A model generated the notes under the pieces. It saw nothing but the letters and a program-made list of their open reading frames with translations, did no database searches and was not told the DNA's origin. Positions 18,344-28,994 of a stretch of DNA of 64,000 nucleotides are shown here, one piece after another. Origin of the DNA: Acetobacteraceae bacterium H6797 (lineage in GTDB: Bacteria > Pseudomonadota > Alphaproteobacteria > Acetobacterales > Acetobacteraceae); the NCBI GenBank assembly GCA_015223225.1, contig JADFCQ010000005.1, positions 248,001 to 312,000 of the forward strand, read 5' to 3'. Every line of letters begins with the position of its first letter. Positions within the stretch are counted from its first letter, which is position 1. The position numbers and the translations under genes were made by a program.

Positions 18344-19341
18344 GCTTGGACGGGCACCGCGTCATGGGTGGGGTCGGCAAGCCCGGCGGCGGCAGGCGCC
18401 GCGCGAAGGGCCGCGATGGCGTCGCGCGATGCGGCAAGCCGGGCCAGCGCACGCTCGGTGACGGGCGGAAGGCTGGCGAGCAGCGCCTCGTTCTCCTCGA
18501 TCCGGCCGGTGCAATGCATGGCGACATCGCAGCCCGCGTCGAGGCAGGCGCGGGCCGGGTCGTTGCTCAGGCCCTGGAGCGCCTTCATCTCCAGCGCATC
18601 CGAGACGAGCAGGCCGTCGAAGCCCATCTCGCCACGGATCACCTCGGCGATGATGCGCGGGGACAGCGTCGCGGGCCGGTCGGGGTCTAACGCAGTATAG
18701 AGAACATGCGCCGTCATGCCCCAGGCGCCCGTTCCGGCCAGGGCGGCGAAGGGCGCGAAATCCGCAGCAAGCTCGGCGCGGCTCGCGGTCACGCGGGGCA
18801 GTTCGAAATGGCTATCGGTCATGGCGCGGCCGTGGCCGGGCATATGCTTCATGACCGGCACCACCCCGGCCCATTGCAGCCCGGTCATCCATGCGGCACC
18901 CAGCCGCGTGACCTCGGCCGGATCGGCGCCGAGGCCGCGATCCCCGACGATCTGGTGATAGCCGGGCAGCCGCAGATCCAGCACCGGGGCACAGACCACG
19001 TCGAGCCCTTCCGCAAGGCAGGCGGCGCCCAGAAGGGCCGCATTGGCGGCTGCCAGGGCATCCGGGTGGTCCGAAAACTGCCCCGGCGGGGGAAAGACGG
19101 GCCAGTGCGGCGGCTTGAGCCGGGCGACACGGCCGCCTTCCTGATCGACCAGGATGGGCGCCTCCGCGCCCAGCAGCTCCCGGATACTGGCCGTCAGGGC
19201 TCTTAGCTGGGCCGGGTTCGCGATGTTCCGCGCGAAAAGAATCACGCCGAGCGGCGGTGCCGAGCGGAAAAGCGCGATTTCCCGCGGCGTGAGGGAATGC
19301 CCCTCGACGCCCAGGATCAAAGCCCTCGGCGTGGCCTTCAC
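18340..19341 (-). CDS. nagZ: Beta-N-acetylhexosaminidase (peptidoglycan recycling)
   Basis: NagZ removes N-acetylglucosamine from anhydromuropeptides in the cytoplasm. The 333-residue GH3 TIM barrel contains LVDQEGGRVARL (~66), the signature VMKHMPGHGRAMTDSH with the His/Asp pair on the flexible loop (~165-180), and the nucleophile Asp in GFDGLLVSDALEM (~250). KHMPGHG replaces the commoner KHFPGHG, a conservative change. It follows a SPOR-domain protein with a two-base gap and overlaps the protease gene by four bases. Confidence 0.95.
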   Translation of the reverse strand: MKATPRALILGVEGHSLTPREIALFRSAPPLGVILFARNIANPAQLRALTASIRELLGAEAPILVDQEGGRVARLKPPHWPVFPPPGQFSDHPDALAAANAALLGAACLAEGLDVVCAPVLDLRLPGYHQIVGDRGLGADPAEVTRLGAAWMTGLQWAGVVPVMKHMPGHGRAMTDSHFELPRVTASRAELAADFAPFAALAGTGAWGMTAHVLYTALDPDRPATLSPRIIAEVIRGEMGFDGLLVSDALEMKALQGLSNDPARACLDAGCDVAMHCTGRIEENEALLASLPPVTERALARLAASRDAIAALRAAPAAAGLADPTHDAVPVQA

Positions 19342-19343
19342 CG

Positions 19344-20159
19344 CTAGCCGCCGATCACCGCGCAGACGCCGCCACGCGCCTTGACCGATTCACAGAAAGT
19401 CGCGGCGGTGGGGCCATCGGTGAAGAAGCCCGTCCGCAGGCGGAACATGGGCGACTGCCCCGCACCGCGCTCGAAGCGCATGATCTGCGGCCGGCGATCG
19501 GCGAGCAGATCCGGCATGCGGCGGGACAGGCGCTCCCATTCCTGCTTCGCCGCCTCCTCGCTGGCCAGCGCGCCGAGCTGCACCTGCACGCGGGCGACGG
19601 CGCCGGGCTTGGGCGTGCCGGCGGGCAGCGGCGGCACGACGGCCGCGGCCGGCGCCGCGGGAGGCTGAGCGGGCTGGGCCGCGCGGGGCGGGATCGGCGT
19701 GCTCGTCGGCGCGATGCCGGGCGGCGGCGAGGGTTGCGCTGGCGGCGCGGCCTGATGCTGCGGCTGCTGGGGCTGCAGCGTCGGATTGGCCGGAACCGGC
19801 GCCGAGCCGGGCAGTTGCACGGGCTCGGTCGTGGTCTGGGCGCGAAGCTGGGCCAGGTTCGGCGTCTCGGGCGCGGGTGCGAGGCGCCCGGCCGTCGGCG
19901 ATTGCGGCCGCTGGTCGAAAATCAGCTCGCCCTGGTTCGGAACGCGCAGCCCCCCCGGATCATCCGGCCGCACCTTGACCGGGCGCGCATCGGCCTCGAT
20001 CACCGGCACGCCCCCGCCGCCACGCGACAGGCTCCAGACGATCACCACGGCGACCAGGGCGATGGCGACGATGCCACCGGCCATGGCCAGCATGCGCCAG
20101 GGCGGGCCATCGGGCTCCGGCTGGCGAAGGCGATAAGAGGGGTACTGGTTCTCGTTCAC
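19344..20159 (-). CDS. SPOR-domain membrane protein
   Basis: The 271-residue protein has a short cytoplasmic head, one membrane helix ([20 protein letters not shown], ~23-42), a long Pro/Ala/Gln-rich periplasmic linker (~85-190) and a C-terminal SPOR domain (~195-271, [19 protein letters not shown] to the end). SPOR domains bind denuded peptidoglycan glycans, often at the septum. The GTG start overlaps the argS stop (GTGA). Its place between argS and nagZ is conserved in alphaproteobacteria and suggests a cell-wall or division role. Confidence 0.9.
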   Translation of the reverse strand: MNENQYPSYRLRQPEPDGPPWRMLAMAGGIVAIALVAVVIVWSLSRGGGGVPVIEADARPVKVRPDDPGGLRVPNQGELIFDQRPQSPTAGRLAPAPETPNLAQLRAQTTTEPVQLPGSAPVPANPTLQPQQPQHQAAPPAQPSPPPGIAPTSTPIPPRAAQPAQPPAAPAAAVVPPLPAGTPKPGAVARVQVQLGALASEEAAKQEWERLSRRMPDLLADRRPQIMRFERGAGQSPMFRLRTGFFTDGPTAATFCESVKARGGVCAVIGG

Positions 20160-21922
20160 CGCATCTCCTCGACCGGAGCAACACCCATCACGGCAAGGCC
20201 GGCGCGGATGACGGAGGCCGTCGCCGCCACGAGCGCCATGCGGGCCTTCGTCGCCACCGGGTCATCGGCCTGGATGAAGCGCAGGGACGAATCGGCCCGG
20301 CCTTCGGTCCAGACTACATGGAAATCGCTCGCCACGTCCTGCAGGAAGAAGGCCACACGGTGCGGCTCACGCGCCGTTGCGGCCGATTCCAGCAGGCGCG
20401 GCCAAGCCGCGAGGCGGCGGATGAGCGCCATTTCGCCGGCACCCGACAGCACGTCGAGCGGGGCCGCCGCCAGTTCCTCGATGGAGGGGTCGCCCGCCGT
20501 GCGCAGCACCGAGCGGCAGCGCGCATGGGCGTATTGGACGTAGAAGACCGGGTTGTCGCGCGACTGCTCGACGACCTTGGTCAGGTCGAATTCCATCTGC
20601 GCGTCGGATTTGCGGGTGAGCATGGTGAAGCGCACCGCGTCCTTGCCCACCTCGTCGATCAGGTCGCGCAGGGTGATGTAGCTGCCGGCGCGCTTGGACA
20701 TGCGGACGGGCTGGCCATCCTTCAGCACATGCACGATCTGGCAGAGCACCACTTCGAGGGGCACGCGGCTGTCGGAGACGGCCTTCACGGCCGCCTGCAT
20801 GCGCTTGACGTAGCCGCCATGGTCGGCGCCCCAGACGTCGATCAGATGATCGAATCCGCGGCTGATCTTGTCGGCGTGGCAGGCGATGTCATTGGCGAAA
20901 TAGGTATTCGAGCCGTCGGACTTGCGCAGCGGCCGGTCCACGTCGTCGCCGAAATCGGTCGAGCGGAAGAGGGTCTGCGGGCGCGGCTCCCAATCCTCGG
21001 GCGTCTTGCCCTTGGGCGGCTCCAGCACGCCCTCGTAGATCAGGCCCTTGCCGTCGAGCAGGTTGAGCGCCTCGGCGACGGCATTGCGCTCGACCAGGCC
21101 CTTCTCCGAGAGGAAGACGTCCTGCTCCACGCCCAGCGCCGCGAGATCCTCGCGGATTTCGGCCATCATGGCGGCGACGGTGAATTCGCGCACCGTATCC
21201 TGCCAGAGGGACGGATCGGCCGGCTTCACGCCCGGGGCCAGGCTGTCGCCGAACTTCTCCTTCAGCGCCTGCCCGACGGGGATGAGATATTCGCCGCGAT
21301 ACTGGATCTCGCCGCCGAAGATCCCAGCCAGTTCATCGACCGTGAGCGGGCTGCCGAGGGCTTCGAGGTAACGCCAATAGGCGGCGCGGGCGAGCATCTG
21401 CACCTGCGCGCCAGCGTCGTTGATGTAATATTCCTTGGTGACCTCGTAGCCGGCCTTGGCCAGGAGATTGGCCAGCGCATCGCCCACCACGGCGCCGCGG
21501 CAATGGCCCACATGCATCGGGCCGGTCGGGTTGGCCGAGACGTATTCCACATTGACCTTCTGGCCCGCGCCGATCGCGCTCTCGCCATAGGCCACGCCAG
21601 CCTTCAGGATCACCGGCAGCTGGGCGCGCCAGAACTCTTCCTTGAGCTTCACATTGACGAAGCCCGGGCCGGCGGGGGCCGCGCTCTCGACCATGGGCAG
21701 GGCCGCGAGCTTCTCGGCGATCGCGGCGGCGACCTTGGGCGGCGGCAGCTTGGCGGGCTTGGCGACGATCAGCGCGGCATTGGTCGCCATATCGCCATGG
21801 CTCGCCTCGCGCGGCGGCTCGACTTGGACGCGCGCGAAGGCATCCTCCGGCAGTTCCGGCAGCATTTCCTTGAGGATGGAGACGATCTCCGCGCGGAGCG
21901 CGGCAAAGACATTCTGGGTCAT
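20156..21922 (-). CDS. argS: Arginyl-tRNA synthetase
   Basis: ArgRS charges tRNA-Arg. The 588-residue class I enzyme has the N-terminal additional domain recognising the tRNA D-loop, the HIGH-type motif [19 protein letters not shown] (~130-148), and a KMSKS-like sequence [11 protein letters not shown] (~405). The C-terminal anticodon-binding helical domain ends [13 protein letters not shown]...[10 protein letters not shown]. The 20-base gap to the dgt stop and the four-base overlap with the SPOR gene place it inside the minus-strand operon. Confidence 0.97.
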   Translation of the reverse strand: MTQNVFAALRAEIVSILKEMLPELPEDAFARVQVEPPREASHGDMATNAALIVAKPAKLPPPKVAAAIAEKLAALPMVESAAPAGPGFVNVKLKEEFWRAQLPVILKAGVAYGESAIGAGQKVNVEYVSANPTGPMHVGHCRGAVVGDALANLLAKAGYEVTKEYYINDAGAQVQMLARAAYWRYLEALGSPLTVDELAGIFGGEIQYRGEYLIPVGQALKEKFGDSLAPGVKPADPSLWQDTVREFTVAAMMAEIREDLAALGVEQDVFLSEKGLVERNAVAEALNLLDGKGLIYEGVLEPPKGKTPEDWEPRPQTLFRSTDFGDDVDRPLRKSDGSNTYFANDIACHADKISRGFDHLIDVWGADHGGYVKRMQAAVKAVSDSRVPLEVVLCQIVHVLKDGQPVRMSKRAGSYITLRDLIDEVGKDAVRFTMLTRKSDAQMEFDLTKVVEQSRDNPVFYVQYAHARCRSVLRTAGDPSIEELAAAPLDVLSGAGEMALIRRLAAWPRLLESAATAREPHRVAFFLQDVASDFHVVWTEGRADSSLRFIQADDPVATKARMALVAATASVIRAGLAVMGVAPVEEMR

Positions 21923-21942
21923 TCTGTTCTTCGGTCAGGAAA

Positions 21943-23142
21943 TCAGCCGGGAAGGCTCGGATCGGTCAGGCGCCGGTGCTCTTCCAGCGCGAAACGGTCG
22001 GTCATGCTCGCGATATAGTCGCATACCACGGCGGCGCATTGCGCCGATCCGGCATCGCCGGCGCGGGCCTGCCATTCGGGCGGGAGCATCTGGGGCCCGC
22101 CATGCAGCAGGCTGAAGAGCACCTGCACGACGCGCTTGGTCTTCTGCGCCGTGCGGTTCACCCGCCAATGGCGATACATGCGGGCGAAGAGGAATTCGCG
22201 CAGCGGCAGGTGGCGCGCCTGCATGGCGGCGGAGAAGGTCACGACGGGCGCGTCGGCCGCGCGGATATCGTCAACGCTGCGGGGCTGGAGGATGGCGATG
22301 CGCCGCTCGGCCTCGGCCACCACGTCATTGATCATGGCATTGATCACGCGGCGCACCGTCTCGCTCACCAACCGCCCGGGCGAAGCATTCGGCGCGTCCT
22401 GCCGCGCCTCGGCCAGGGCTTCGGCGACGAGCGGTAGCTCGCCCGCCTCGTCGAGCGTGAAGAGCCCGGCGCGGAGGCCGTCGTCGAGGTCATGGTTGTT
22501 ATAGGCGATGTCATCCGCGATGGCCGCGATCTGCGCCTCGGCGGAGGCGTGGGTCGCGAGGTCCAGCGGATGCCGGCGGTCGTATTCGACGATATAGGGC
22601 GACGGCCGGCGGAGGGGGCCGTTATGCTTCGCCAGGCCTTCCAGCGTCTCCCAGGTCAGGTTCAGGCCGTCGAAACCGGCATAGCGCTCCTCGAGCAGTG
22701 TGACGGCCTTGAGGCTCTGGGCATTGTGGTCATAGCCGCCCCAGTTCCGCATCACGCCGTTCAGCGCCTCCTCCCCGGCATGGCCAAAGGGCGGGTGGCC
22801 GAGGTCATGCGCGAGGGCCAGCGCCTCGGCCAGGTCCTCGTCCAGCCGGAGTTGGCGGGCGATGGAGCGGGCGATCTGGGCGACCTCGATCGAATGGGTC
22901 AGCCGCGTCCGGAAGGCGTCGCCCTCGTGATAGATGAAGACCTGCGTCTTGAGCTGGAGCCGGCGGAAGGCCGTGGAGTGGATGATCCTGTCCCGGTCGC
23001 GCTGGAAGGGAGAGCGCGCGCCGCCCGGCGCCTCGGGATGGAGCCGGCCGCGCGAGGTCTCGGGCTGCACAGCCCAGGGCGCCCGAGCCGGGGGCGCGAG
23101 GGAGGCTGCCTCTGACTGAAGGGTCAAGCCGGGAAATGCCAT
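21943..23142 (-). CDS. dgt: Deoxyguanosinetriphosphate triphosphohydrolase-like HD protein
   Basis: The family hydrolyses dNTPs to the deoxynucleoside and triphosphate. The 399-residue product starts at the ATG at 23142 and carries the HD metal site: RTRLTHSIEVAQIAR (~78), then LAHDLGHPPFGHAGEEAL (~108) and the later Asp in IADDIAYNNHDLDDG. It belongs to the dGTPase-like subfamily typical of alphaproteobacteria, whose nucleotide preference varies. It is divergent from erpA with about 95 bases between starts, and leads the argS operon. Confidence 0.93.
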   Translation of the reverse strand: MAFPGLTLQSEAASLAPPARAPWAVQPETSRGRLHPEAPGGARSPFQRDRDRIIHSTAFRRLQLKTQVFIYHEGDAFRTRLTHSIEVAQIARSIARQLRLDEDLAEALALAHDLGHPPFGHAGEEALNGVMRNWGGYDHNAQSLKAVTLLEERYAGFDGLNLTWETLEGLAKHNGPLRRPSPYIVEYDRRHPLDLATHASAEAQIAAIADDIAYNNHDLDDGLRAGLFTLDEAGELPLVAEALAEARQDAPNASPGRLVSETVRRVINAMINDVVAEAERRIAILQPRSVDDIRAADAPVVTFSAAMQARHLPLREFLFARMYRHWRVNRTAQKTKRVVQVLFSLLHGGPQMLPPEWQARAGDAGSAQCAAVVCDYIASMTDRFALEEHRRLTDPSLPG

Positions 23143-23238
23143 GCCCCCGCGATTACCAGCCGCTCCCCTGCCCCGCAACCGCGGCGCGTTGGAATGAGGA
23201 CGCAAACTCCCTATCTTGCATGCGTCAGGAGAATCACC

Positions 23239-23583
23239 ATGCCCGACGGCAGCACCGCCCCCGCCTCTTTCCGCGTCACCCCCCGCGCCATGCGGCAGAT
23301 CGTCGAGATCGCCACGCGCGAAGGCAAGCCGCAGGCCGCCCTTCGCGTGGCCGTGGATGCCGGCGGCTGCTCGGGCTTCCAATACCGTTTCGGCCTGGAA
23401 GACCAGCCGGCCGAGGACGATCTGGTGATCGAAGGCCGCGTCTTCATCGACCCCGTGTCGCTGGACCTTCTTTCCGGCTCAGAACTCGATTGGAACGACG
23501 CGTTGATCGGCGCGCATTTTACCGTCAAGAACCCCCAGGCCGTCTCCGGCTGCGGCTGCGGCGTCTCCTTCGCCATCGGCTGA
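23239..23583 (+). CDS. erpA: A-type iron-sulfur cluster insertion protein
   Basis: A-type carriers deliver Fe-S clusters to apoproteins. The 114-residue protein has the three conserved cysteines: one in DAGGCSGFQY and two in SGCGCGVSFAI at the end. AGGAG seven bases before the ATG at 23239 decides the start over an ATG at 23194. Its position divergent from dgt and just upstream of xth is widespread in alphaproteobacteria, where it is annotated erpA; the distinction from other A-type carriers is by synteny. Confidence 0.9.
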   Translation: MPDGSTAPASFRVTPRAMRQIVEIATREGKPQAALRVAVDAGGCSGFQYRFGLEDQPAEDDLVIEGRVFIDPVSLDLLSGSELDWNDALIGAHFTVKNPQAVSGCGCGVSFAIG

Positions 23584-23613
23584 TTTCACTCTCTCCGGCT
23601 TGTGGCGGTGGCG

Positions 23614-24381
23614 ATGCGTCTGGTCAGCTTCAACGTGAACTCCATCCGCAAGCGGATGCCGCACCTCAAGCGCTTCCTGGATCGCCACAGCCCTGACGTG
23701 GTCTTCCTCCAAGAGCTCAAGTGCAAGACGGAGGAGTTCCCCGCGCTCGACCTGGCCGGCACGGGCTACAAGGCGCATGTCGTCGGCCAGCATGGCGGGC
23801 GGAACGGCGTGGCGGTCGTGGCGAAAATCCCCTTCACGGTGGTCGCCGAGGCGCTGCCGGGCGAAGAGGCCGATGCCCATGCCCGCTATGTCGAGATCGA
23901 GACGGGCGGCATCCATCTGGCGGGCCTCTATCTGCCCAACGGCAATTCGGGCGGTGCCGAGGGCTATCAGTACAAGCTGCGCTGGATGGATCGCCTTCGC
24001 GGCGTGGCGAAGGCGCATCTCGACAATTTCACGCCCTTCGCCATGCTGGGCGATTTCAACGTCTGCCCGACCGATGCCGATCTGGCGCCGGGCGCCCTGC
24101 CCCCGACCGACGCCCTGGTGCGGCCCGAGACGCGGGCGGCCTTCCGCGCCATCACCAATCTCGGCTTCACCGACGCGCTCCGGGCCCTGAATCCCGGCGC
24201 GGCGCCCTATACCTACTGGGATTACGGCGCGAATTTCGAGGTGAACCGGGGCCTGCGCATCGACCATGCCCTGCTTTCGGCCGAACTCGCCGAGCGCCTG
24301 ACCGGTGCCTTTGTCGATGTCGCCGCACGAGCGGAAGAGCAGCCTTCCGACCACGCGCCGGTGGTTTTCGACCTCGCGTGA
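23614..24381 (+). CDS. xth: Exodeoxyribonuclease III (AP endonuclease)
   Basis: This base-excision repair enzyme cuts at abasic sites and has 3'-phosphatase and exonuclease activity. The 255-residue EEP-fold protein starts MRLVSFNVNSIRKRM and shows the metal Glu in FLQELKCK, the catalytic Tyr/Asn region in LYLPNGN, the GDFNVCPTD motif and the final RIDHALLS plus SDHAPV. The ATG at 23614 fits the family start; a GTG at 23602 would add four residues. It lies 30 bases after erpA and is probably co-transcribed. Confidence 0.95.
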   Translation: MRLVSFNVNSIRKRMPHLKRFLDRHSPDVVFLQELKCKTEEFPALDLAGTGYKAHVVGQHGGRNGVAVVAKIPFTVVAEALPGEEADAHARYVEIETGGIHLAGLYLPNGNSGGAEGYQYKLRWMDRLRGVAKAHLDNFTPFAMLGDFNVCPTDADLAPGALPPTDALVRPETRAAFRAITNLGFTDALRALNPGAAPYTYWDYGANFEVNRGLRIDHALLSAELAERLTGAFVDVAARAEEQPSDHAPVVFDLA

Positions 24382-24390
24382 CAACCTCGG

Positions 24391-24413
24391 CATGGCCGCG
24401 AAGCGCGGCCATG
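24391..24413. terminator. Perfect hairpin after xth
   Basis: CATGGCCGCG (24391-24400) pairs perfectly with CGCGGCCATG (24404-24413) around an AAG loop, ten bases past the xth stop. There is no T tract, so it is either a weak terminator or an mRNA 3'-end stabiliser. Confidence 0.5.
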
Positions 24414-24491
24414 GGCTGGGCCGTTATACAATCCTTTATCCTATGACCGTCATGTTGCGCTCCATCCGGATTTTCATCCATGGAGCCTGCA

Positions 24492-26525
24492 ATGCGGTTC
24501 ATCCTCGCGCGGCTTTCTATCCGCCGTAGCATTCTCGCCGGTTTCGCCCTGGTGCTCGGCGTCTTCGCCGTCACGGCCGGCATGATCACCATCAGCATCA
24601 ATCGCACCGAGGAGACGCTGCAGCGGTCGCGGACCCTGACGGACAACACGCTGCGGGGCGAATACATCGCTCGCCTCTTCAACGAAGTTCGCCGGCACGT
24701 CCTGCAATATGTCGACAAGGGCGACGCCGCCTCCCTGCAGGAAGCGCGGCGCGTGCTCGAGGAGGCCAAGGGTCTGCTGGCCCAGACGCGGGAGCGGGCA
24801 ATCCTCGCCGACCGCAAGGTGCAGATGGACGAGCAGATCGCCACGCTCGCGGGCTATGAGGCCGATCTGCGGCAGTTGCAGACGCTGCGCGAACATCGCG
24901 ACGAGCCCTATGCCACCCTGCGCGATTCTGGCACGGAGGTGATGAATCGGCTTTCGCAGATGATCGGCGCCGTCCTGCCCGACGCGCCGGCCGGTGGCGA
25001 TCGGGACCCGGTGATGATCGCCCTGGCCGGCCGCGCGATGGAGGATGTGCTGATGGCGCGCCTTCAAGCGACCAGCTTCGCCTCCAACCCGACCGACGAG
25101 AGCGGGAGCCTCGTCCGCCGCCATCTCAACGAGGCGCGCCAGCACGTCTCCGAAGCCCTCGACCAGAGCCTCACACCCTCCTCCAGCGAGAACCTGACGA
25201 TCATCAAGTCGCTGATGGAGCGTTACAGCCAGAACTTCATGCGGCTCTCGGACTCGATCCAGAGCATCCATGACGTGATGAGCGGGCCGCTCGATCAGTC
25301 CGCCACGCGCTTCATCGCCATGAATGACGGGCTGCAGAACGAGAGGCGGGAACTGCTGAAGCAATTGGATGTCGGGGTCAGCCAGGCGCTTAGCATGCTG
25401 CGCTCCACCACGCTGGTCGCGGCGGGTATCGCGCTCATCATCGGCCTGGCCATTGCGGTGCTGATCGGCGGCACCATCGGCAAGGCGCTGAACGGGCTGC
25501 AGTCCGTGATGGCCCGGCTGGCGGAAGGCGATCTGAATATCGCCATGCCGAAGGCCAATCCACGCACCGAGATCGGCCGCATGGCCGAGGCGCTGCAGAC
25601 CTTCCGGGACAACAACGCCCGCATCCGCGCCATGGAAGAAGAGGCGGCCGCCCAGAAGTCGCGGGCGGAGGAAGAGCGCAGGGCCAGCATGATGAGCCTC
25701 GCGGACAGCTTCGAGCAGACCGTCGGTGGGATCGTCGAGCATGTCGCTTCGGCGGCCCAGCATGTCCAGGGCTCCGCGAGTGGGCTTTCAGCGGTGGCCA
25801 CGCAATCGGCCAGCCAGGCCGATCTGGCCGGCACCGCCTCGGCCGAGGCGGCGAACCATGCCGGGGCCGTGGCCGCGGCCACCGAGGAACTGAGCGCCAG
25901 CATCCAGGAGATCGCCCGACAGGTGACGGAATCGACCCATGTGGCTCAGGCCGCCGCCCGCCGCGCCGGCGAGGTGGACCAGACGGTCGGCAGCCTCGCC
26001 AATGCCGCCGCGCGGATCGGTGACGTGGTGCGCCTCATCGGCGATATCGCGGGGCAGACCAACCTGCTCGCGCTGAATGCGACCATCGAGGCCGCGCGTG
26101 CCGGCGATGCGGGCAAGGGCTTCGCGGTTGTGGCCTCGGAGGTGAAGAGCCTCGCTGCCCAGACGGCCAAGGCCACCGAGGAGATCGGCAGCCAGATCAC
26201 CGCGATTCAGACCGAGACCCAGGGCGCGGTGACGGCGATCCGCGATATTACCACGGTCGTCACGCGCATCGAGGAAGCGACGAGCGCCATCGCCGCGGCG
26301 GTCGAAGAGCAGCAGGCGGCGACGCAGGAAATCGCCCGTTCGGTGCAGGAGGCAGCCCAGGGCACGCAATCCGTGCAGCACCATCTAGGCGATATGCGCC
26401 GCGCGGCCGGCGACACGGGCAATTCGGCGACCGAGCTGCTCGGTGCCTCGAACAACCTGACCCAGCGCGCCGGCGAGCTGCGCCAGGCGATCGGCGGCTT
26501 CCTCAACCAGGTGCGTGCGGCCTGA
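24492..26525 (+). CDS. Methyl-accepting chemotaxis protein
   Basis: The 677-residue transducer has a membrane helix near residues 13-35 and a periplasmic, largely helical sensor of about 270 residues, rich in Arg/Glu/Gln and without a recognised ligand motif. A second membrane helix (~306-327, [16 protein letters not shown]), a HAMP domain (~328-380) and a cytoplasmic coiled-coil signalling domain follow; its conserved part includes [32 protein letters not shown] six bases before the ATG at 24492 favours it over the ATG at 24480. No other chemotaxis or flagellar genes are near, so it is an orphan receptor. Confidence 0.95.
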   Translation: MRFILARLSIRRSILAGFALVLGVFAVTAGMITISINRTEETLQRSRTLTDNTLRGEYIARLFNEVRRHVLQYVDKGDAASLQEARRVLEEAKGLLAQTRERAILADRKVQMDEQIATLAGYEADLRQLQTLREHRDEPYATLRDSGTEVMNRLSQMIGAVLPDAPAGGDRDPVMIALAGRAMEDVLMARLQATSFASNPTDESGSLVRRHLNEARQHVSEALDQSLTPSSSENLTIIKSLMERYSQNFMRLSDSIQSIHDVMSGPLDQSATRFIAMNDGLQNERRELLKQLDVGVSQALSMLRSTTLVAAGIALIIGLAIAVLIGGTIGKALNGLQSVMARLAEGDLNIAMPKANPRTEIGRMAEALQTFRDNNARIRAMEEEAAAQKSRAEEERRASMMSLADSFEQTVGGIVEHVASAAQHVQGSASGLSAVATQSASQADLAGTASAEAANHAGAVAAATEELSASIQEIARQVTESTHVAQAAARRAGEVDQTVGSLANAAARIGDVVRLIGDIAGQTNLLALNATIEAARAGDAGKGFAVVASEVKSLAAQTAKATEEIGSQITAIQTETQGAVTAIRDITTVVTRIEEATSAIAAAVEEQQAATQEIARSVQEAAQGTQSVQHHLGDMRRAAGDTGNSATELLGASNNLTQRAGELRQAIGGFLNQVRAA

Positions 26526-26532
26526 CCTGACG

Positions 26533-26564
26533 GAGCCCGGCGGCTTGCCGGGCTCTCGCCCTTT
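26533..26564 (+). terminator. Rho-independent terminator of the chemoreceptor gene
   Basis: GAGCCCGGC (26533-26541) pairs with GCCGGGCTC (26547-26555) around a five-base loop, followed by TCGCCCTTT, eight bases past the stop. Confidence 0.75.
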
Positions 26565-26820
26565 CTGGGTCGGGCAGTGCAGCACTCCCGGATTTCCGCA
26601 CTCTCAAGCTCCAACGCCCGCGGGCTGCCCGGCCTTTCGCAGCGCCAGGCTCAAGCACTCATGTCTGCCCAATATCGCACTGCCAGGCTTCCGCTCCAGG
26701 GGTTCGCGTGCCTGCGTCGTCGTGCTCCAACCAATCCCCGTCATCTAAACGCAGAGCACCGGATCTTCCCGTCATGGCCCCGCCTCAATGCTGCGCTGGA
26801 GCATCCACTGGGCGGACAAT
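26565..26820. other. Non-coding stretch between two terminators
   Basis: About 256 bases lie between the chemoreceptor terminator and the fusA terminator. By eye it is less GC-rich than the genes. Short open frames here (for example plus 26577-26822, 81 residues) show no recognisable motif, no membrane segment and no good ribosome site. No tRNA-like fold was found. It may be an unrecognised small RNA locus or eroded sequence. Confidence 0.4.
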
Positions 26821-26853
26821 AAAAAACGCGGGCGATTTCTCGCCCGCGTTTTT
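26821..26853 (-). terminator. Strong terminator of fusA
   Basis: CGCGGGCGA (26827-26835) and TCGCCCGCG (26840-26848) pair around a four-base loop, flanked by A6 on the left and T5 on the right. It therefore has a U tract on either strand; on the minus strand it lies 60 bases past the fusA stop. Confidence 0.88.
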
Positions 26854-26912
26854 CAGTCTTCGATCGCCGCCCCCGGTGGCGCTTGCGCGCCTTCGGGGAA
26901 GGACCGCGCCGA

Positions 26913-28994
26913 TCAGGCGCTCTTCTTCATGATCTCGTCGGCGACGTTACGCGGCACCGGATCATAGTGGTGGAACTGCATCGAGAAGCTCGCGCGGCCC
27001 TTGGTCATGCCACGGAGGTTCGAGATGTAGCCGAACATCTCCTTCAGCGGCACGTGAGCGCGCACGATGACGGAGGTGGAGGCCATGTCCTGCGACTGGA
27101 TCACGCCACGGCGACGGTTGAGGTCACCCACGACGTCACCGACATGGTCCTGCGGCGTGGTCACCTCGACGTCCATGATCGGCTCGAGGATGACGGGGCC
27201 GGCATTCTTCATGCCTTCGCGGAAGCAGGCCTTGGCGGCAATTTCGAAGGCCAGGGCCGACGAGTCGACGTCGTGGTACTTGCCGTCCACCAGGGTGTAC
27301 TTGAAGTCCACCGTCGGGAAGCCGGCCAGCACGCCGGTGTCGGCCTGCATCTTGATGCCCTTCTCGACCGCCGGGATGTATTCCTTAGGAACCGCGCCGC
27401 CAACGACCGCGTTGACGAACTCGATGCCCTCGTTACGCTCCTTCGGCTCGAAGGTGATCTTCACCTCGGCGTACTGACCCGAACCACCAGACTGCTTCTT
27501 GTGGGTATAGGTCTCGGTGTGCGAACGGGTGATCGTCTCACGATAGGCGACCTGCGGGGCGCCGATATTGGCGTCCACGCCGTATTCGCGCTTCAGGCGA
27601 TCAATGATGATCTCGAGATGCAGCTCGCCCATGCCGGAGAGAATGGTCTGTCCCGTCTCCTGATCCGTCTTCAGACGGAGCGAGGGATCTTCGCCAGCCA
27701 GCTTCTGCAGGCCGAGGGTCATCTTCTCGATGCCGTCCTTCGACTTCGGCTCAACCGAGATATCGATGACAGGGATCGGGAAGGCCATACGCTCGAGAAC
27801 GACCGGATCGGCGGCATCGGCCAGGGTGTCACCCGTGCCCGTGTCCTTCAGACCCACGACGGCGACGATATCACCGGCATAGATCTCCTTAACCTCTTCA
27901 CGCTTGTCGGCGTGCATCTGGAACATGCGGCCGATGCGTTCCTTGTGACCCTTCGTGGTGTTCATGAAGGTGTCACCGGAGCGGATAACGCCCGCATAGA
28001 CGCGGATGAAGGTCAGGTTGCCGTACTTGTCGTTGATGATCTTGAACGCGAGCGCAGCGAACGGAGCATCTTCCTTCGCGGGGATGATACGGCGATCCGC
28101 GTCCTCGTCCTCGCCCTCTTCGGCGGCCACCTTGATGCCCTCGATGTCGGTCGGGGCCGGGAGGTAGTCGATCACGCCGTCGAGAAGGGGCTGAACACCC
28201 TTGTTCTTGAAGGCCGAGCCGCAGAACACGGGGCGGAATTCGCCCGAGATCGTGCCCTTCTTGATGCAGCGCTTCAGGGTCTCAACGTCAACGTCGCCCT
28301 TCTCGAAATACTCCTCCATCGCGGCATCATCGACGGCGAGAACGGTATCGAGCAGCGTCTGGCGGTATTCGGCGGCCTTGTCGGCCATGTCGGCCGGGAT
28401 CTCGGCCTCATGGTACTTGGCGCCCAGTTCGTCGCCTTCCCAGATCAGAGCCTTCATCGTCACCAGATCGACGACGCCTTTCAGGTTGTCCTCGATGCCG
28501 ATCGGCAGCTGCAGGGCGACCCAATTGATGCCCAGCTTCTCGGTCAGCGTCGCCGCGGCGCGATAGAAATCGGCGCCCGTGCGGTCCAGCTTGTTGATGA
28601 AGATGATGCGGGGAACGTTGTAGCGGTCAGCCAGGCGCCAGTTGGTCTCGGACTGCGGCTGCACGCCGGCGACGCCCTCGATGATGAACACGGCGCCGTC
28701 GAGCACGCGGAGCGAACGGTTGACTTCGATGTTGAAGTCGATGTGGCCCGGGGTGTCGATGACGTTGATGCGGTGGCCCTTCCACTCCGCCGTCACGGCA
28801 GCGGAAGTGATCGTGATGCCACGCTCACGCTCCTGCTCCATATAGTCGGTCGTGGTGTTGCCGTCGTGGACTTCACCGATCTTGTGGCTCTTGCCGGTGT
28901 AATAGAGGATCCGCTCGGTCGTCGTGGTCTTGCCGGCGTCGATATGCGCCGTGATACCGATATTGCGGATCTTCTCGAGCGGGATGCGCGCCAC
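26913..28994 (-). CDS. fusA: Translation elongation factor G
   Basis: EF-G drives GTP-dependent ribosomal translocation. The ~693-residue protein has the G1 loop [15 protein letters not shown], switch-2 region [11 protein letters not shown]4 [11 protein letters not shown], and domains II-V in normal order, ending in the alphaproteobacteria-like [19 protein letters not shown]. The GTG at 28994 gives [14 protein letters not shown], the usual family start, and has GGAGG five bases upstream; the in-frame ATG at 29006 lacks a ribosome site. The gene stands alone here: rpsL, rpsG and tuf of the str operon are not beside it. It looks like the canonical factor rather than a paralogue. Confidence 0.96.
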   Translation of the reverse strand: MARIPLEKIRNIGITAHIDAGKTTTTERILYYTGKSHKIGEVHDGNTTTDYMEQERERGITITSAAVTAEWKGHRINVIDTPGHIDFNIEVNRSLRVLDGAVFIIEGVAGVQPQSETNWRLADRYNVPRIIFINKLDRTGADFYRAAATLTEKLGINWVALQLPIGIEDNLKGVVDLVTMKALIWEGDELGAKYHEAEIPADMADKAAEYRQTLLDTVLAVDDAAMEEYFEKGDVDVETLKRCIKKGTISGEFRPVFCGSAFKNKGVQPLLDGVIDYLPAPTDIEGIKVAAEEGEDEDADRRIIPAKEDAPFAALAFKIINDKYGNLTFIRVYAGVIRSGDTFMNTTKGHKERIGRMFQMHADKREEVKEIYAGDIVAVVGLKDTGTGDTLADAADPVVLERMAFPIPVIDISVEPKSKDGIEKMTLGLQKLAGEDPSLRLKTDQETGQTILSGMGELHLEIIIDRLKREYGVDANIGAPQVAYRETITRSHTETYTHKKQSGGSGQYAEVKITFEPKERNEGIEFVNAVVGGAVPKEYIPAVEKGIKMQADTGVLAGFPTVDFKYTLVDGKYHDVDSSALAFEIAAKACFREGMKNAGPVILEPIMDVEVTTPQDHVGDVVGDLNRRRGVIQSQDMASTSVIVRAHVPLKEMFGYISNLRGMTKGRASFSMQFHHYDPVPRNVADEIMKKSA

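Noticed and set aside
26577-26822. 81-residue plus-strand frame after the chemoreceptor
   Set aside because: No family motif, no signal or helix, weak ribosome site, and the frame runs to the fusA terminator.
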